From NCBI GenBank assembly GCA_022768785.1, contig JALELI010000084.1, positions 1 through 35,567 on the forward strand: 35,567 nucleotides of DNA. Direction: 5' to 3'. The translations under genes were made by a program, and so were the position numbers. Shown here piece after piece: positions 27,111-34,224 of this stretch. Source of the stretch: Arcanobacterium sp. (GTDB lineage Bacteria > Actinomycetota > Actinomycetes > Actinomycetales > Actinomycetaceae). The first letter of the stretch is position 1, and each line of letters begins with the position of its first letter. The notes below the pieces were generated by a model, which made no database searches, was not told the DNA's origin, and saw only the letters and a list, made by a program, of their open reading frames with translations.

Positions 27111-27209
27111 TCACTTCTTATTACGGCGCTGATGGCGCGTCTTGCGCAAAAGTTTACGATGCTTCTTCTTCGACATGCGCTTGCGGCGCTTCTTAATCAC
27201 GGAACCCAC
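27111..27209 (-). CDS. Small ribosomal subunit protein bS22 (AURKAIP1/COX24-domain miniprotein)
   Basis: A 32-residue, extremely basic protein: [19 protein letters not shown], then [13 protein letters not shown]. Nearly two thirds of its residues are Lys, Arg or His. It belongs to the actinobacterial family annotated as AURKAIP1/COX24-domain protein, found as bS22 in mycobacterial ribosomes. The GTG start at 27209 has a strong Shine-Dalgarno, GGAGGT, upstream. A promoter-like pair lies about 60-90 nt upstream and a classical terminator follows, so it is probably transcribed alone. It is short enough for gene callers to miss. The neighbouring BldC-like gene is its usual partner in actinobacteria. 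Confidence 0.95.
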   Translation of the reverse strand: MGSVIKKRRKRMSKKKHRKLLRKTRHQRRNKK

Positions 27210-27271
27210 AGGTTACCTCCGACTCGTAGTATTTGGAATGGCAGCACGCGCCGCCCGTATTCACGCGCTTA

Positions 27272-27299
27272 ATCATAGCTCAAAGGCGTTTCCAGCCAA
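27272..27299 (-). promoter_or_regulatory. Candidate promoter of the bS22 gene
   Basis: On the minus strand TTGGCT (27299-27294) and TATGAT (27277-27272) are 16 nt apart and match four and five of six consensus bases for -35 and -10. Transcription would begin near 27265, giving a leader of about 55 nt. A strong promoter fits a ribosomal protein gene. Confidence 0.5.
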
Positions 27300-27380
27300 A
27301 AGCAGAATGCAGACTGTAGCTGTCGCAGCCCATCTGTAGCTCAGCTCAGCGCGCCGCCCCACAGGGGTGAGAGAAACCCG

Positions 27381-27608
27381 CTAGCCGTTCATCACCTGGC
27401 GATCGGTATCTCCCATATCCTGAATTCCTGTAGAGAAGAGCTGATCGAGAGCAGATCGCGGCACTCGATAAGAGTTTTTACCCACTCGAATAGCGGGCAA
27501 CTCACCGGAGTGCACCATACGGTAAATCGTCATACGCGAAACACGCATAATATCGGCCACCTCAGCCACAGTGAAGAACTGCGGGGATCCATGAGTGAAC
27601 TGCACCAT
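27381..27608 (-). CDS. BldC-like DNA-binding protein (excisionase/MerR-type helix-turn-helix)
   Basis: 75-aa protein that is almost only a winged helix-turn-helix: FFTVAEVADIMRVSRMTIYR (11-30), then MVHSGELPAIRVGKNSYRVP and the short helix RSALDQLF. It corresponds to the BldC family of actinobacteria, which binds direct repeats cooperatively and controls development in Streptomyces; outside filamentous species its role is little known. GAGGAC lies 9-14 nt before the ATG at 27608. It faces trkH divergently. A TTGACG at about 27681-27686 on the minus strand could be its -35. Confidence 0.9.
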   Translation of the reverse strand: MVQFTHGSPQFFTVAEVADIMRVSRMTIYRMVHSGELPAIRVGKNSYRVPRSALDQLFSTGIQDMGDTDRQVMNG

Positions 27609-27763
27609 TAAAATCCGTCCTCATCAAAAAGCGTACAAATGCGTGGAATCGCACGTCTCTACAACGCATAGTTTAGCGAAGCGTCAACAGTTTCACATAA
27701 ATAACACGCAGCCACTTTGTAACCTTTTGCTAACAAGAGCCACAGTTTTATGCAAATCCCTCG

Positions 27764-27769
27764 TAAGAT
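27764..27769 (+). promoter_or_regulatory. Candidate -10 element of the TrkH gene, possibly leaderless
   Basis: TAAGAT ends 6 nt before the GTG start codon at 27776. There is no clear Shine-Dalgarno before the GTG. The distance fits a leaderless transcript. The -35 region has no TTGACA-like hexamer. Confidence 0.35.
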
Positions 27770-27775
27770 ATTGCT

Positions 27776-29179
27776 GTGCCATCTGAAAATACCACGCAAA
27801 TCGTCGAGCTCCTCCCCTCTCACGCGCGCCGTCTCAAATGGCGTGATCGCATCGATGAAGTGGCCCAGCGCTCTCCCGCTTTCTTTGCCCTAGTGGTGTT
27901 TGCGCTCATTATTCTTATCATTACGGCGCTCCTACTCATTCCCGGAGCGCGCCGTGGAGCTGGATCAGCACACCTGCTCGAAGCGCTGTTCACCGCCACT
28001 AGCGCTGTGTGCGTCACCGGCCTCACCGTGGTCAACACTGCCACTTTCTGGAGCCCACTCGGCCAAGCTTTCATTGCAATTGGCATGCAAATCGGCGGCT
28101 TGGGCGTGATGACTATCGCATCAGTGCTCGGTTTGGCCGTTTCTCGCCACATCGGCCTCACACAACGAATTCTCACTGCGAGTGAAACGAAAAGCAGCTT
28201 AGGAGAGGTAGGCGGCCTGCTGCGCGCGGTAGTGATCACCTCCGCCAGTGTGGAAAGCATACTCACCATCGTGTTTTTGCCAACTTTGCTGCAGCGGCAC
28301 CGCGGGCTCATTGAGGCCGTGGGGCAATCTCTGTTTATGGCAATTTCAACCTTTAACAACGGCGGATTTGTGGCAATCCCAGAAGGAATCCATGGATACT
28401 TAGGCAACTGGGGGTTCTGCTTACCGGTGATCTTGGGCACCATTATCGGAGCAGTGGGGTTCCCGGTGGTGCTCAACATCACCTCTCACTGGCGTCACCC
28501 CCGAAAGTGGAGCCTACATGCCAAACTCACGCTCATCACTTACGCCACTCTGCTGGTGCTCGGAAGTTTCGGAGTGCTCCTGCTCGAATGGGCCAACACC
28601 AACACGATTGGACAGCTAGATTTCGGCTCAAAGCTCCTGGTGGCACTCACGCATAGCACCACTGCACGATCCAGCGGTTTATCCACAGTAGACGTTGGTG
28701 CGATGAACGAATCCACCTGGTGGCTCCTCGATGGCCTGATGTTTGTGGGCGGCGGTTCCGCTTCCACCGGCGGTGGGATCAAAGTTTCCACTTTCGCAGT
28801 ATTGATTCTCGCCATCATCGCCGAAGCTCGCGGGGATCGAGATGCCGAAGCATTCGGCAAACGCGTGGGCTCTTCCGTGATTCGCCTGGCTATCTCCGCC
28901 ACATTCCTCGGAGCAGTGATGGTGGGGTTTTCCACTCTTATTATTTTGCAGATTAGCGATTTTTCGCTCTCTCAAGTGCTCTTTGAAACGGTATCGGCTT
29001 TTGGCACCTGCGGCCTCTCCACAGGAATCACGTCAGAGCTCCCCGCGCTAGGAAAAGGCGTGATTATTGTGCTGATGTATCTTGGGCGTGTGGGCACTAT
29101 GACGTTTGCCGCCGCTCTCGCACTCCGGCACCGCCGCCGGGTGGTGCGGCTGCCACAAGAGCGCCCAATCATCGGCTAA
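27776..29179 (+). CDS. TrkH/KtrB-type potassium transporter, membrane subunit
   Basis: Potassium-translocating subunit of a Ktr/Trk system, 467 aa, with four repeated membrane-pore-membrane units. The four selectivity-filter regions are visible: SAVCVTGLTVV, STFNNGGFVAI, TTARSSGLSTVD and SAFGTCGLSTGI, each with the critical Gly. The segment GGGSASTGGGIKVSTFAV is the conserved flexible gate region. The protein starts with a short cytoplasmic lead of about 35 residues. The RCK subunit gene follows 82 nt downstream. Length and filter pattern favour the KtrB type over the longer Proteobacterial TrkH, but the ion coupling (Na+ or H+) cannot be read. Confidence 0.94.
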   Translation: MPSENTTQIVELLPSHARRLKWRDRIDEVAQRSPAFFALVVFALIILIITALLLIPGARRGAGSAHLLEALFTATSAVCVTGLTVVNTATFWSPLGQAFIAIGMQIGGLGVMTIASVLGLAVSRHIGLTQRILTASETKSSLGEVGGLLRAVVITSASVESILTIVFLPTLLQRHRGLIEAVGQSLFMAISTFNNGGFVAIPEGIHGYLGNWGFCLPVILGTIIGAVGFPVVLNITSHWRHPRKWSLHAKLTLITYATLLVLGSFGVLLLEWANTNTIGQLDFGSKLLVALTHSTTARSSGLSTVDVGAMNESTWWLLDGLMFVGGGSASTGGGIKVSTFAVLILAIIAEARGDRDAEAFGKRVGSSVIRLAISATFLGAVMVGFSTLIILQISDFSLSQVLFETVSAFGTCGLSTGITSELPALGKGVIIVLMYLGRVGTMTFAAALALRHRRRVVRLPQERPIIG

Positions 29180-29261
29180 CGGTGGCAGCGAGGACATATA
29201 TTGCGCCCGCCGTCTCCCAAAGCGCGCTATCCTTAAAAGCAAAAGTGAGGAAAGGGAGCAC

Positions 29262-29927
29262 ATGGCGAGAATGGAAGACGCCGGAGAAGCCATTTTAGTG
29301 ATTGGCCTAGGGCGCTTTGGCTCCGCGATCGCCGTCACTCTCGATCACCTTGGAAAAGATGTGCTGGCGGTGGAATCTAACGCCGCACGGGCACAAAACT
29401 GGAGCCACAGATTCCGGGTGGTAGAAGCCGATGCCAGCTCTCCAGAGGCTCTCGATCAGCTCGGGGCTGCAGATTTCAATATCGCCGTGGTGGGCGTGGG
29501 CACATCTCTCGAAGCCTCCGTGCTGATCACGGCGAATTTGGTGGATCTAGGCGTGCGCGAAATTTGGGCTAAGGCCACATCGCGCGAACACGGCACCATC
29601 TTGAAACGTATCGGGGCGCATCACGTGGTGTATCCAGAAAATGACGCCGGGCAGCGCGTGGCACACATGCTCTCGGGAAAAATGCTCGACTACATCGAGA
29701 TGGAAGACCAATTCACGATTGTGAAAATGGTGCCGCCGAAAGAACTGGTGGGGTTCACGCTTGGCGAATCGAAAGTGCGGCAGCGCTATGGAGTGACGGT
29801 GATCGGGGTTAAATCTCCTGGCCAACCATTTGAATATGCCAGCGCCGAAACGAAGATCGGCCAAGGAGATGTGATGATCGTATCCGGAGAGCCAACACTC
29901 GTGGAGCAATTTGCCAACCGAAGCTAG
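29262..29927 (+). CDS. TrkA/KtrA-type regulatory RCK protein
   Basis: Cytoplasmic gating ring subunit that binds nucleotides and controls the adjacent potassium transporter. I start it at the ATG at 29262 (MARMEDAGEAILVIGLG), preceded by AAAGGGAG; an upstream in-frame start at 29106 would overlap the transporter gene. The 221-aa protein has an N-terminal Rossmann RCK domain with GLGRFG (15-20) and the ribose-binding acid Glu38 in AVESN. The RCK C-terminal domain starts near residue 143 (FTIVKMVPPKELVGFTLGES). One RCK_N plus one RCK_C is the KtrA size, not the doubled TrkA of E. coli. Confidence 0.94.
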   Translation: MARMEDAGEAILVIGLGRFGSAIAVTLDHLGKDVLAVESNAARAQNWSHRFRVVEADASSPEALDQLGAADFNIAVVGVGTSLEASVLITANLVDLGVREIWAKATSREHGTILKRIGAHHVVYPENDAGQRVAHMLSGKMLDYIEMEDQFTIVKMVPPKELVGFTLGESKVRQRYGVTVIGVKSPGQPFEYASAETKIGQGDVMIVSGEPTLVEQFANRS

Positions 29928-29952
29928 TGACGCACCACCAAAGCTAAACTAG

Positions 29953-30002
29953 CTCCCCTCCCCAATCGGAGCAAGAGCTTCCCTCCCCAATCGGAGCATC
30001 TG
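29953..30002. repeat. Imperfect 25-nt tandem duplication upstream of radA
   Basis: CTCCCCTCCCCAATCGGAGC at 29953-29972 recurs as CTTCCCTCCCCAATCGGAGC at 29978-29997, period 25. The two differ at one base over the first 21 positions and diverge at the end of the unit. It lies between ktrA and radA. Confidence 0.75.
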
Positions 30003-30009
30003 CGCGATA

Positions 30010-30026
30010 AAATTTTCTGAAAATTT
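30010..30026. promoter_or_regulatory. 17-bp AT-rich palindrome upstream of radA
   Basis: AAATTTTC and GAAAATTT flank a single central T, giving a 17-bp palindrome centred at 30018, 36 nt before the radA ATG and just upstream of its candidate -10. It is not the actinobacterial SOS box I know (TCGAAC...GTTCGA). It could be an operator overlapping the -35 region. Confidence 0.4.
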
Positions 30027-30039
30027 CCGGTTGCGGGTT

Positions 30040-30045
30040 TATAGA
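30040..30045 (+). promoter_or_regulatory. Candidate -10 element of radA, possibly leaderless
   Basis: TATAGA ends 8 nt before the radA ATG at 30054. With usual spacing, transcription would start at or next to the start codon. The intervening GTAGAAGC is a poor Shine-Dalgarno. The -35 region overlaps the AT-rich palindrome and has no clear hexamer. Confidence 0.4.
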
Positions 30046-30053
30046 GTAGAAGC

Positions 30054-31445
30054 ATGGCAACGAAATCAAAAACAGCCTCATACGTGTGCACAGAATGCGG
30101 GTGGGTCTCGCTGAAATGGGTAGGGCGCTGCGCACAGTGCCAAGCGTGGGGCACCGTGGAAGAGGTGCTTCCCGCAGAAAGTAGCGGGAGCATCACGCGT
30201 ACTGCTACGCTCACTCCGCATTCTCCAGCGCAGCCAATCACCACGGTGTCTGCCCACGCGTCTGAGAAAGCGCCTACCGGGGTGAGCGAATTTGATCGCG
30301 TGCTCGGTGGCGGCCTCGTTCCCGGTGTGGTGGTGTTGCTAGCCGGAGAACCAGGAGTTGGGAAATCCACACTATTGCTCGATGTGGCTGCACGTGCTGC
30401 TGGCACAGCTGCGGAGCGTGGCAGCGCTCCCGTGTTGTATGTGACGGGAGAAGAATCAGCTTCGCAAGTGCGCGCCAGAGCCGAGCGTATTGGCGCGTTA
30501 CACCCACATTTGCTCCTAGCAGCCGAATCTGATGTGGCTAGAATCCTAGGCCACGTGGAAGCCAATAAGCCGTCTTTGCTCATCGTTGATTCGGTGCAAA
30601 CTGTGGCCGATCCGAATATCGAAGGCGCCGCCGGTGGGGTGGCTCAAGTGCGCGCAGTGGCAAGTGCGCTGGTAAATTTGGCTAAATCACACGATGTGCC
30701 AGTGCTGATAGTGGGGCACGTCACCAAAGATGGTTCAATCGCTGGCCCGCGGGTGCTCGAGCACCTCGTCGATGTGGTCTGTCAGTTTGAGGGGGATAAG
30801 CATTCCCGGCTCCGGCTCGTGCGCGCTGTAAAAAATCGCTATGGAGCCACCGACGAAGTCGGATGCTTTGAACTGGTAGACAACGGAATTCGAGGGCTTC
30901 CAGATCCTTCAGGAGTATTCCTTTCCGCGCGGAATCTCACGGTTCCTGGCACCTGCGTCACCGTTGCGCTGGAGGGAAGGCGCCCACTCCCAGTGGAAGT
31001 GCAGGGGCTTTCCGTTCCGGCCGCTGGGCCTCCGCGACGCACCACCTCTGGAGTGGATTCATCACGTGTGGCCATGATGCTTGCAGTACTACAATCTCGG
31101 CTCCATATTGAATTTGAAAAAAGAGAAATCTTCGTCTCCACAATAGCCGGAGCGAAAGCGAACGAGCCTGCAGCAGATGTTGCTATCGCACTAGCACTCA
31201 CATCGTCTGCTGTAGATATGCCGTTAGCTCCCGGGGTCGTAGCTATTGGAGAGGTTGCACTCACAGGCGAGCTGCGGCCAGTAGTGGGATTGCAGCAGCG
31301 GCTCAACGAAGCAGCGCGGCTCGGCTTCCGAATCGCGGTGATCCCCAGCAGCGCCACAGGGCTCAAAGCGCCAGCAGGCTTAGAGTTGCGGGCGGTGCGT
31401 AATGTGCAAGAAGCGGTGAAGAGTATCTTGCCTCCGCTGCGATAG
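30054..31445 (+). CDS. radA: DNA repair protein RadA
   Basis: RecA-like ATPase that promotes branch migration of recombination intermediates. The 463-aa protein has the N-terminal C4 zinc finger (Cys12, 15, 26, 29; CTECGWVSLKWVGRCAQC). The ATPase has Walker A GEPGVGKST (98-106), Walker B LLIVDS (175-180) and the RadA-specific KNRYG (260-264). A C-terminal Lon protease-like domain from about 310 includes GAKANEPAADVAIALALTSS, without protease function expected. All family blocks are intact and length is normal. It stands alone with its own promoter region. Confidence 0.97.
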   Translation: MATKSKTASYVCTECGWVSLKWVGRCAQCQAWGTVEEVLPAESSGSITRTATLTPHSPAQPITTVSAHASEKAPTGVSEFDRVLGGGLVPGVVVLLAGEPGVGKSTLLLDVAARAAGTAAERGSAPVLYVTGEESASQVRARAERIGALHPHLLLAAESDVARILGHVEANKPSLLIVDSVQTVADPNIEGAAGGVAQVRAVASALVNLAKSHDVPVLIVGHVTKDGSIAGPRVLEHLVDVVCQFEGDKHSRLRLVRAVKNRYGATDEVGCFELVDNGIRGLPDPSGVFLSARNLTVPGTCVTVALEGRRPLPVEVQGLSVPAAGPPRRTTSGVDSSRVAMMLAVLQSRLHIEFEKREIFVSTIAGAKANEPAADVAIALALTSSAVDMPLAPGVVAIGEVALTGELRPVVGLQQRLNEAARLGFRIAVIPSSATGLKAPAGLELRAVRNVQEAVKSILPPLR

Positions 31446-31456
31446 CTGGAACAAAC

Positions 31457-32686
31457 TTATGGTTTAGCAGGGGTAGCAGCTGACGGCTGTGCCGGTGTGG
31501 TAGCAGTTGGCTTGGCCGTACGAGGTTGCTGCTTAGCGCCAGCAGCCGATTGAGGCTGAGCGGGTTTGGCAGGTTGCACTTTCGCAGGCTCCGCTTTTAA
31601 TTCAAACGTGAGCTCCGAACCTACTGGCTTGCCGTGCCATAAGAACTGAGCGTGGTACGTGCCCGGCTGAGCTGGAGCCGTGCCAGCGCACTTTGCTCCT
31701 GCAGCTACTCCCGGCCACTGCACAGCAAAAGTCGCTGTACTCCCAGCATTGATGAGCAGCTGATTCGTTTTGTCCCCCGCCGCGCACACTTGGGAATCCC
31801 AGATCAGCTCGGTGCCAGAAGTCACTCGCACATGCATATCGGCATAGCCAGCATTGAGATAGCACGCGCGCTTCGCGCCTTTATTGGCAAGTGCCACTGA
31901 AAAATCCACCGGCTTCCCGGCATAAGTAGCGCTCTGCTTGAAAGCAGTATTCAATAATTCCGGGGTGCAGGGAACCTCCCGAAATGCATCTTTAGGATCT
32001 GGAGCAGCCGTGCTTGCTTCGATATCGTCTATCGATCCGCGAATAGCATGTACCGCGGCAAAGACGGCGCCGCAGACTGCTGCAATCACCACCACCCACA
32101 GCGCCACTGCCCGTATGAGCCGGTTACGCCGTTGCATGGCTGCCTGTGCAGCCGCCGAATTCGCTCCGTGCGGAGCCGCCGAGCGCAGCTTTCCCTCAGT
32201 TCGCTGCTGGCGCTCAGAGCGTTGCTGGTGGCTGCGCTGAGGATTCAGGGGTGCTCTTCGGTCTTGAGTACTCCGCCCACCTCGCAACCTAGTCGAATGG
32301 GCTTCTCCCCCACTGCGCTGCGCCATGCGGCGGTGCGCAGCCCGCTCTGTAGCAGCTGGTGCACCCTGGCGCACCTGTGAGCGAGCAGCGCCTACTCGGC
32401 GCACCCGCTCCCCATGCCGCTCCTGCATTCTGCCGCGGCCTGCCTCAGAGCGCGGGTGGGCAGCAAAATTCCCGGAACGCCGTGTAGCCCCATGCTGCGA
32501 ACCGGCTGCGGTATCAACTCGCGGTGCCTCTTGAGCTCGCAGCGATTCCTGCGGATTTGGCACAGCGCGTAAAATGCGCTGCCGCCCGCCACCACGCCCG
32601 GCTCGCGCTCCTCCAGAATTGCCACTGCCATCTGCCACAGACAAAACCGTATCGCAAATCGGAGCAAATCTGCTCACCCCACGCAC
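31457..32686 (-). CDS. Hypothetical membrane-anchored protein with Arg-rich cytoplasmic region and four-cysteine outer domain
   Basis: No firm family assignment. The frame allows 409 aa from a GTG at 32686; other in-frame GTGs (32677, 32638) are possible starts, and none has a good Shine-Dalgarno. Residues about 20-185 are low complexity, rich in Arg, Gln, Ser and Ala, and predicted by eye to be disordered. One transmembrane helix follows (about 190-212). The outer domain (about 225-365) has four Cys (240, 275, 301, 333), which could form two disulfides, and a beta-rich pattern with VDFSVALANKGAKRACYLNA. This faintly recalls DUF4232-type extracellular domains. The last 40 residues are a Pro/Ala/Lys/Thr repeat tail ending TPAKP, possibly wall-spanning or wall-exposed. 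It converges with radA, 11 nt away. Confidence 0.75.
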   Translation of the reverse strand: MRGVSRFAPICDTVLSVADGSGNSGGARAGRGGGRQRILRAVPNPQESLRAQEAPRVDTAAGSQHGATRRSGNFAAHPRSEAGRGRMQERHGERVRRVGAARSQVRQGAPAATERAAHRRMAQRSGGEAHSTRLRGGRSTQDRRAPLNPQRSHQQRSERQQRTEGKLRSAAPHGANSAAAQAAMQRRNRLIRAVALWVVVIAAVCGAVFAAVHAIRGSIDDIEASTAAPDPKDAFREVPCTPELLNTAFKQSATYAGKPVDFSVALANKGAKRACYLNAGYADMHVRVTSGTELIWDSQVCAAGDKTNQLLINAGSTATFAVQWPGVAAGAKCAGTAPAQPGTYHAQFLWHGKPVGSELTFELKAEPAKVQPAKPAQPQSAAGAKQQPRTAKPTATTPAQPSAATPAKP

Positions 32687-33076
32687 CGCAAAATCACCAC
32701 ATCGCCGTGAGCCGGATCATGCACACCAACGGAGAACAGCGCATATGCGTATCATTAAAACTCCGCAGCTGCAAGGCTTTCTGCCATACAGAATGGATAC
32801 CTCCCCACCGCACACAATGCAGACGAACAATCAATACCCTCTCCCTGCTCGGACTTGCTCAGATCAAGGCACGATTTTGGAACTACTAGCCCTCACGATT
32901 TTGGAATTACTAGCCCTCACAGTGAGCCCTAGAACCCCATACATGAGCCCAGAACTCCATGCGGATCAGGGTACGGAAAGAATCTCGGATAATTATCAGA
33001 TAAGATTCCGTCTGCGTGCCGTCACCGCTCACCAGGCCGCACACAGAAACTCTGGCCACACATAGAAAGCTCCGTT
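32687..33076. other. 390-nt divergent intergenic region upstream of mutY
   Basis: No convincing gene. Contents are a 10-bp palindrome CGCATATGCG (32740-32749) near the start of the hypothetical gene, an adjacent 24-nt tandem duplication (32870-32917), and the palindrome GATAATTATC (32988-32997) followed by AGATAAG about 80 nt before mutY. No promoter could be assigned with confidence. The small open frames here have no recognisable features. Confidence 0.55.
32870..32917. repeat. 24-nt tandem duplication
   Basis: Two directly adjacent 24-nt units, 32870-32893 and 32894-32917, each beginning CACGATTTTGGAA and ending ACTAGCCCT, differ at one position (C or T at base 14). A remnant with CAC and GCCCT follows. 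It lies in the intergenic region upstream of mutY. Confidence 0.85.
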
Positions 33077-33982
33077 GTGAATCACGAATTCCCCACTGTC
33101 GAAGATGCCGCAACCGCATATGAAGCACTCACACAGTGGTATGAGCACAATGCCCGTGAGCTACCGTGGCGGCAGGGAGAGCTCACTCCGTGGGGTGTAT
33201 TAGTGTGCGAAGTGATGAGCCAGCAGACGCCGGTGGCTCGCGTGGCCCCCATCTGGACTTCTTGGATACACAGATGGCCTACCCCGCACGCCATGGCACA
33301 AGCCTCACCCGCAGAAGTGTTAATCGCCTGGGATCGGCTTGGGTATCCTCGCCGTGCACTGCGTTTGCTCGAATGTGCTCAAGAGGTAGTTGCGCACTAC
33401 GATGGGCACCTTCCTCAAGAACGCGCCGAACTTCTCTCCCTCCCTGGAATTGGGCAGTATACAGCCGATGCTCTGCTGGCTTTTGCTTTCCATCAATATT
33501 CGGTGGTGCTCGATACAAATATCCGCAGAGTGCTAGCACGGTGGCACGGCGCAGCTCTGCCCTCCGCACACCCAACCGCTGCCGATCGCACCACTGCAGC
33601 TCAGTTTGTGCCACATGACGGCCATAAAGCTGCCCTGTGGAACCAGGCCATTATGGAATTTGGGGCGGTGGTATGCACCGCCGTTCGGCCGCAATGCACC
33701 CACTGCCCAGTGGCTGAGCTCTGCGGTTGGCGTGCGCGAGGCTTCCCTCAAGCTGCCTCCGGAACTGGGCCAGCGCCACAGAAATTCATTGGCACTCAGC
33801 GTGAGGCGCGCGGAAAAATTATGCGCGTATTGCGCTCAAAATTAGGATCTTCTTTCACCCGAGCTCAGCTTCTCAGTGCGAGCGGCTTACCTGAAGAACG
33901 TTTTACTCCGGCCCTTGCCGCACTGATCCACGATGGTTTAGCTGATGAAACGCGCTCTGGGAAGCTCGCTCTTCCCCGCTGA
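33077..33982 (+). CDS. mutY: A/G-specific adenine glycosylase (short form, no NUDIX-like domain)
   Basis: Removes adenine mispaired with 8-oxoguanine. The 301-aa protein has the catalytic Glu45 in CEVMSQQTPVARV, the helix-hairpin-helix LPGIGQYTADA (122-132) with Tyr at the position where endonuclease III has Lys, and catalytic Asp146 in VVLDTNIRRV. The 4Fe-4S cluster is held by Cys200, 207, 210 and 216 (spacing C-x6-C-x2-C-x5-C). The C-terminal 75 residues (KFIGTQREARGKIMRVLRS onward) look like a small winged-helix segment in place of the MutT-like 8-oxoG recognition domain. This short form is, to my knowledge, common in actinobacteria. Start: GTG at 33077 with only a weak GAAAG upstream. Confidence 0.94.
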   Translation: MNHEFPTVEDAATAYEALTQWYEHNARELPWRQGELTPWGVLVCEVMSQQTPVARVAPIWTSWIHRWPTPHAMAQASPAEVLIAWDRLGYPRRALRLLECAQEVVAHYDGHLPQERAELLSLPGIGQYTADALLAFAFHQYSVVLDTNIRRVLARWHGAALPSAHPTAADRTTAAQFVPHDGHKAALWNQAIMEFGAVVCTAVRPQCTHCPVAELCGWRARGFPQAASGTGPAPQKFIGTQREARGKIMRVLRSKLGSSFTRAQLLSASGLPEERFTPALAALIHDGLADETRSGKLALPR

Positions 33983-34224
33983 AACTCCGCCTGCGCGGCG
34001 TTGAGCATAGTGCTCTGTGTCCATCGTTTCTGGCGAAGCTGCGTATTTGTGGCGTGTAGCACAGCAGCCCCTGCGCAATTCCACACGTTCTCACTGTGTG
34101 CCATTCTCGCACTACAATGCCGATATTGACGCCGTTTCAAGATCTATTAGGTGTTGCTTCCGCACCTGAGAACAGATAGTTTTTGGGGTACAGGGTATCT
34201 CTGGCTGGAAGAAAGGAACGCACC

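Noticed and set aside
28679-28687. TTATCCACA, a DnaA-box-like sequence
   Set aside because: Single copy inside the TrkH gene with no cluster of further boxes and no AT-rich unwinding region. It is not evidence for an origin.
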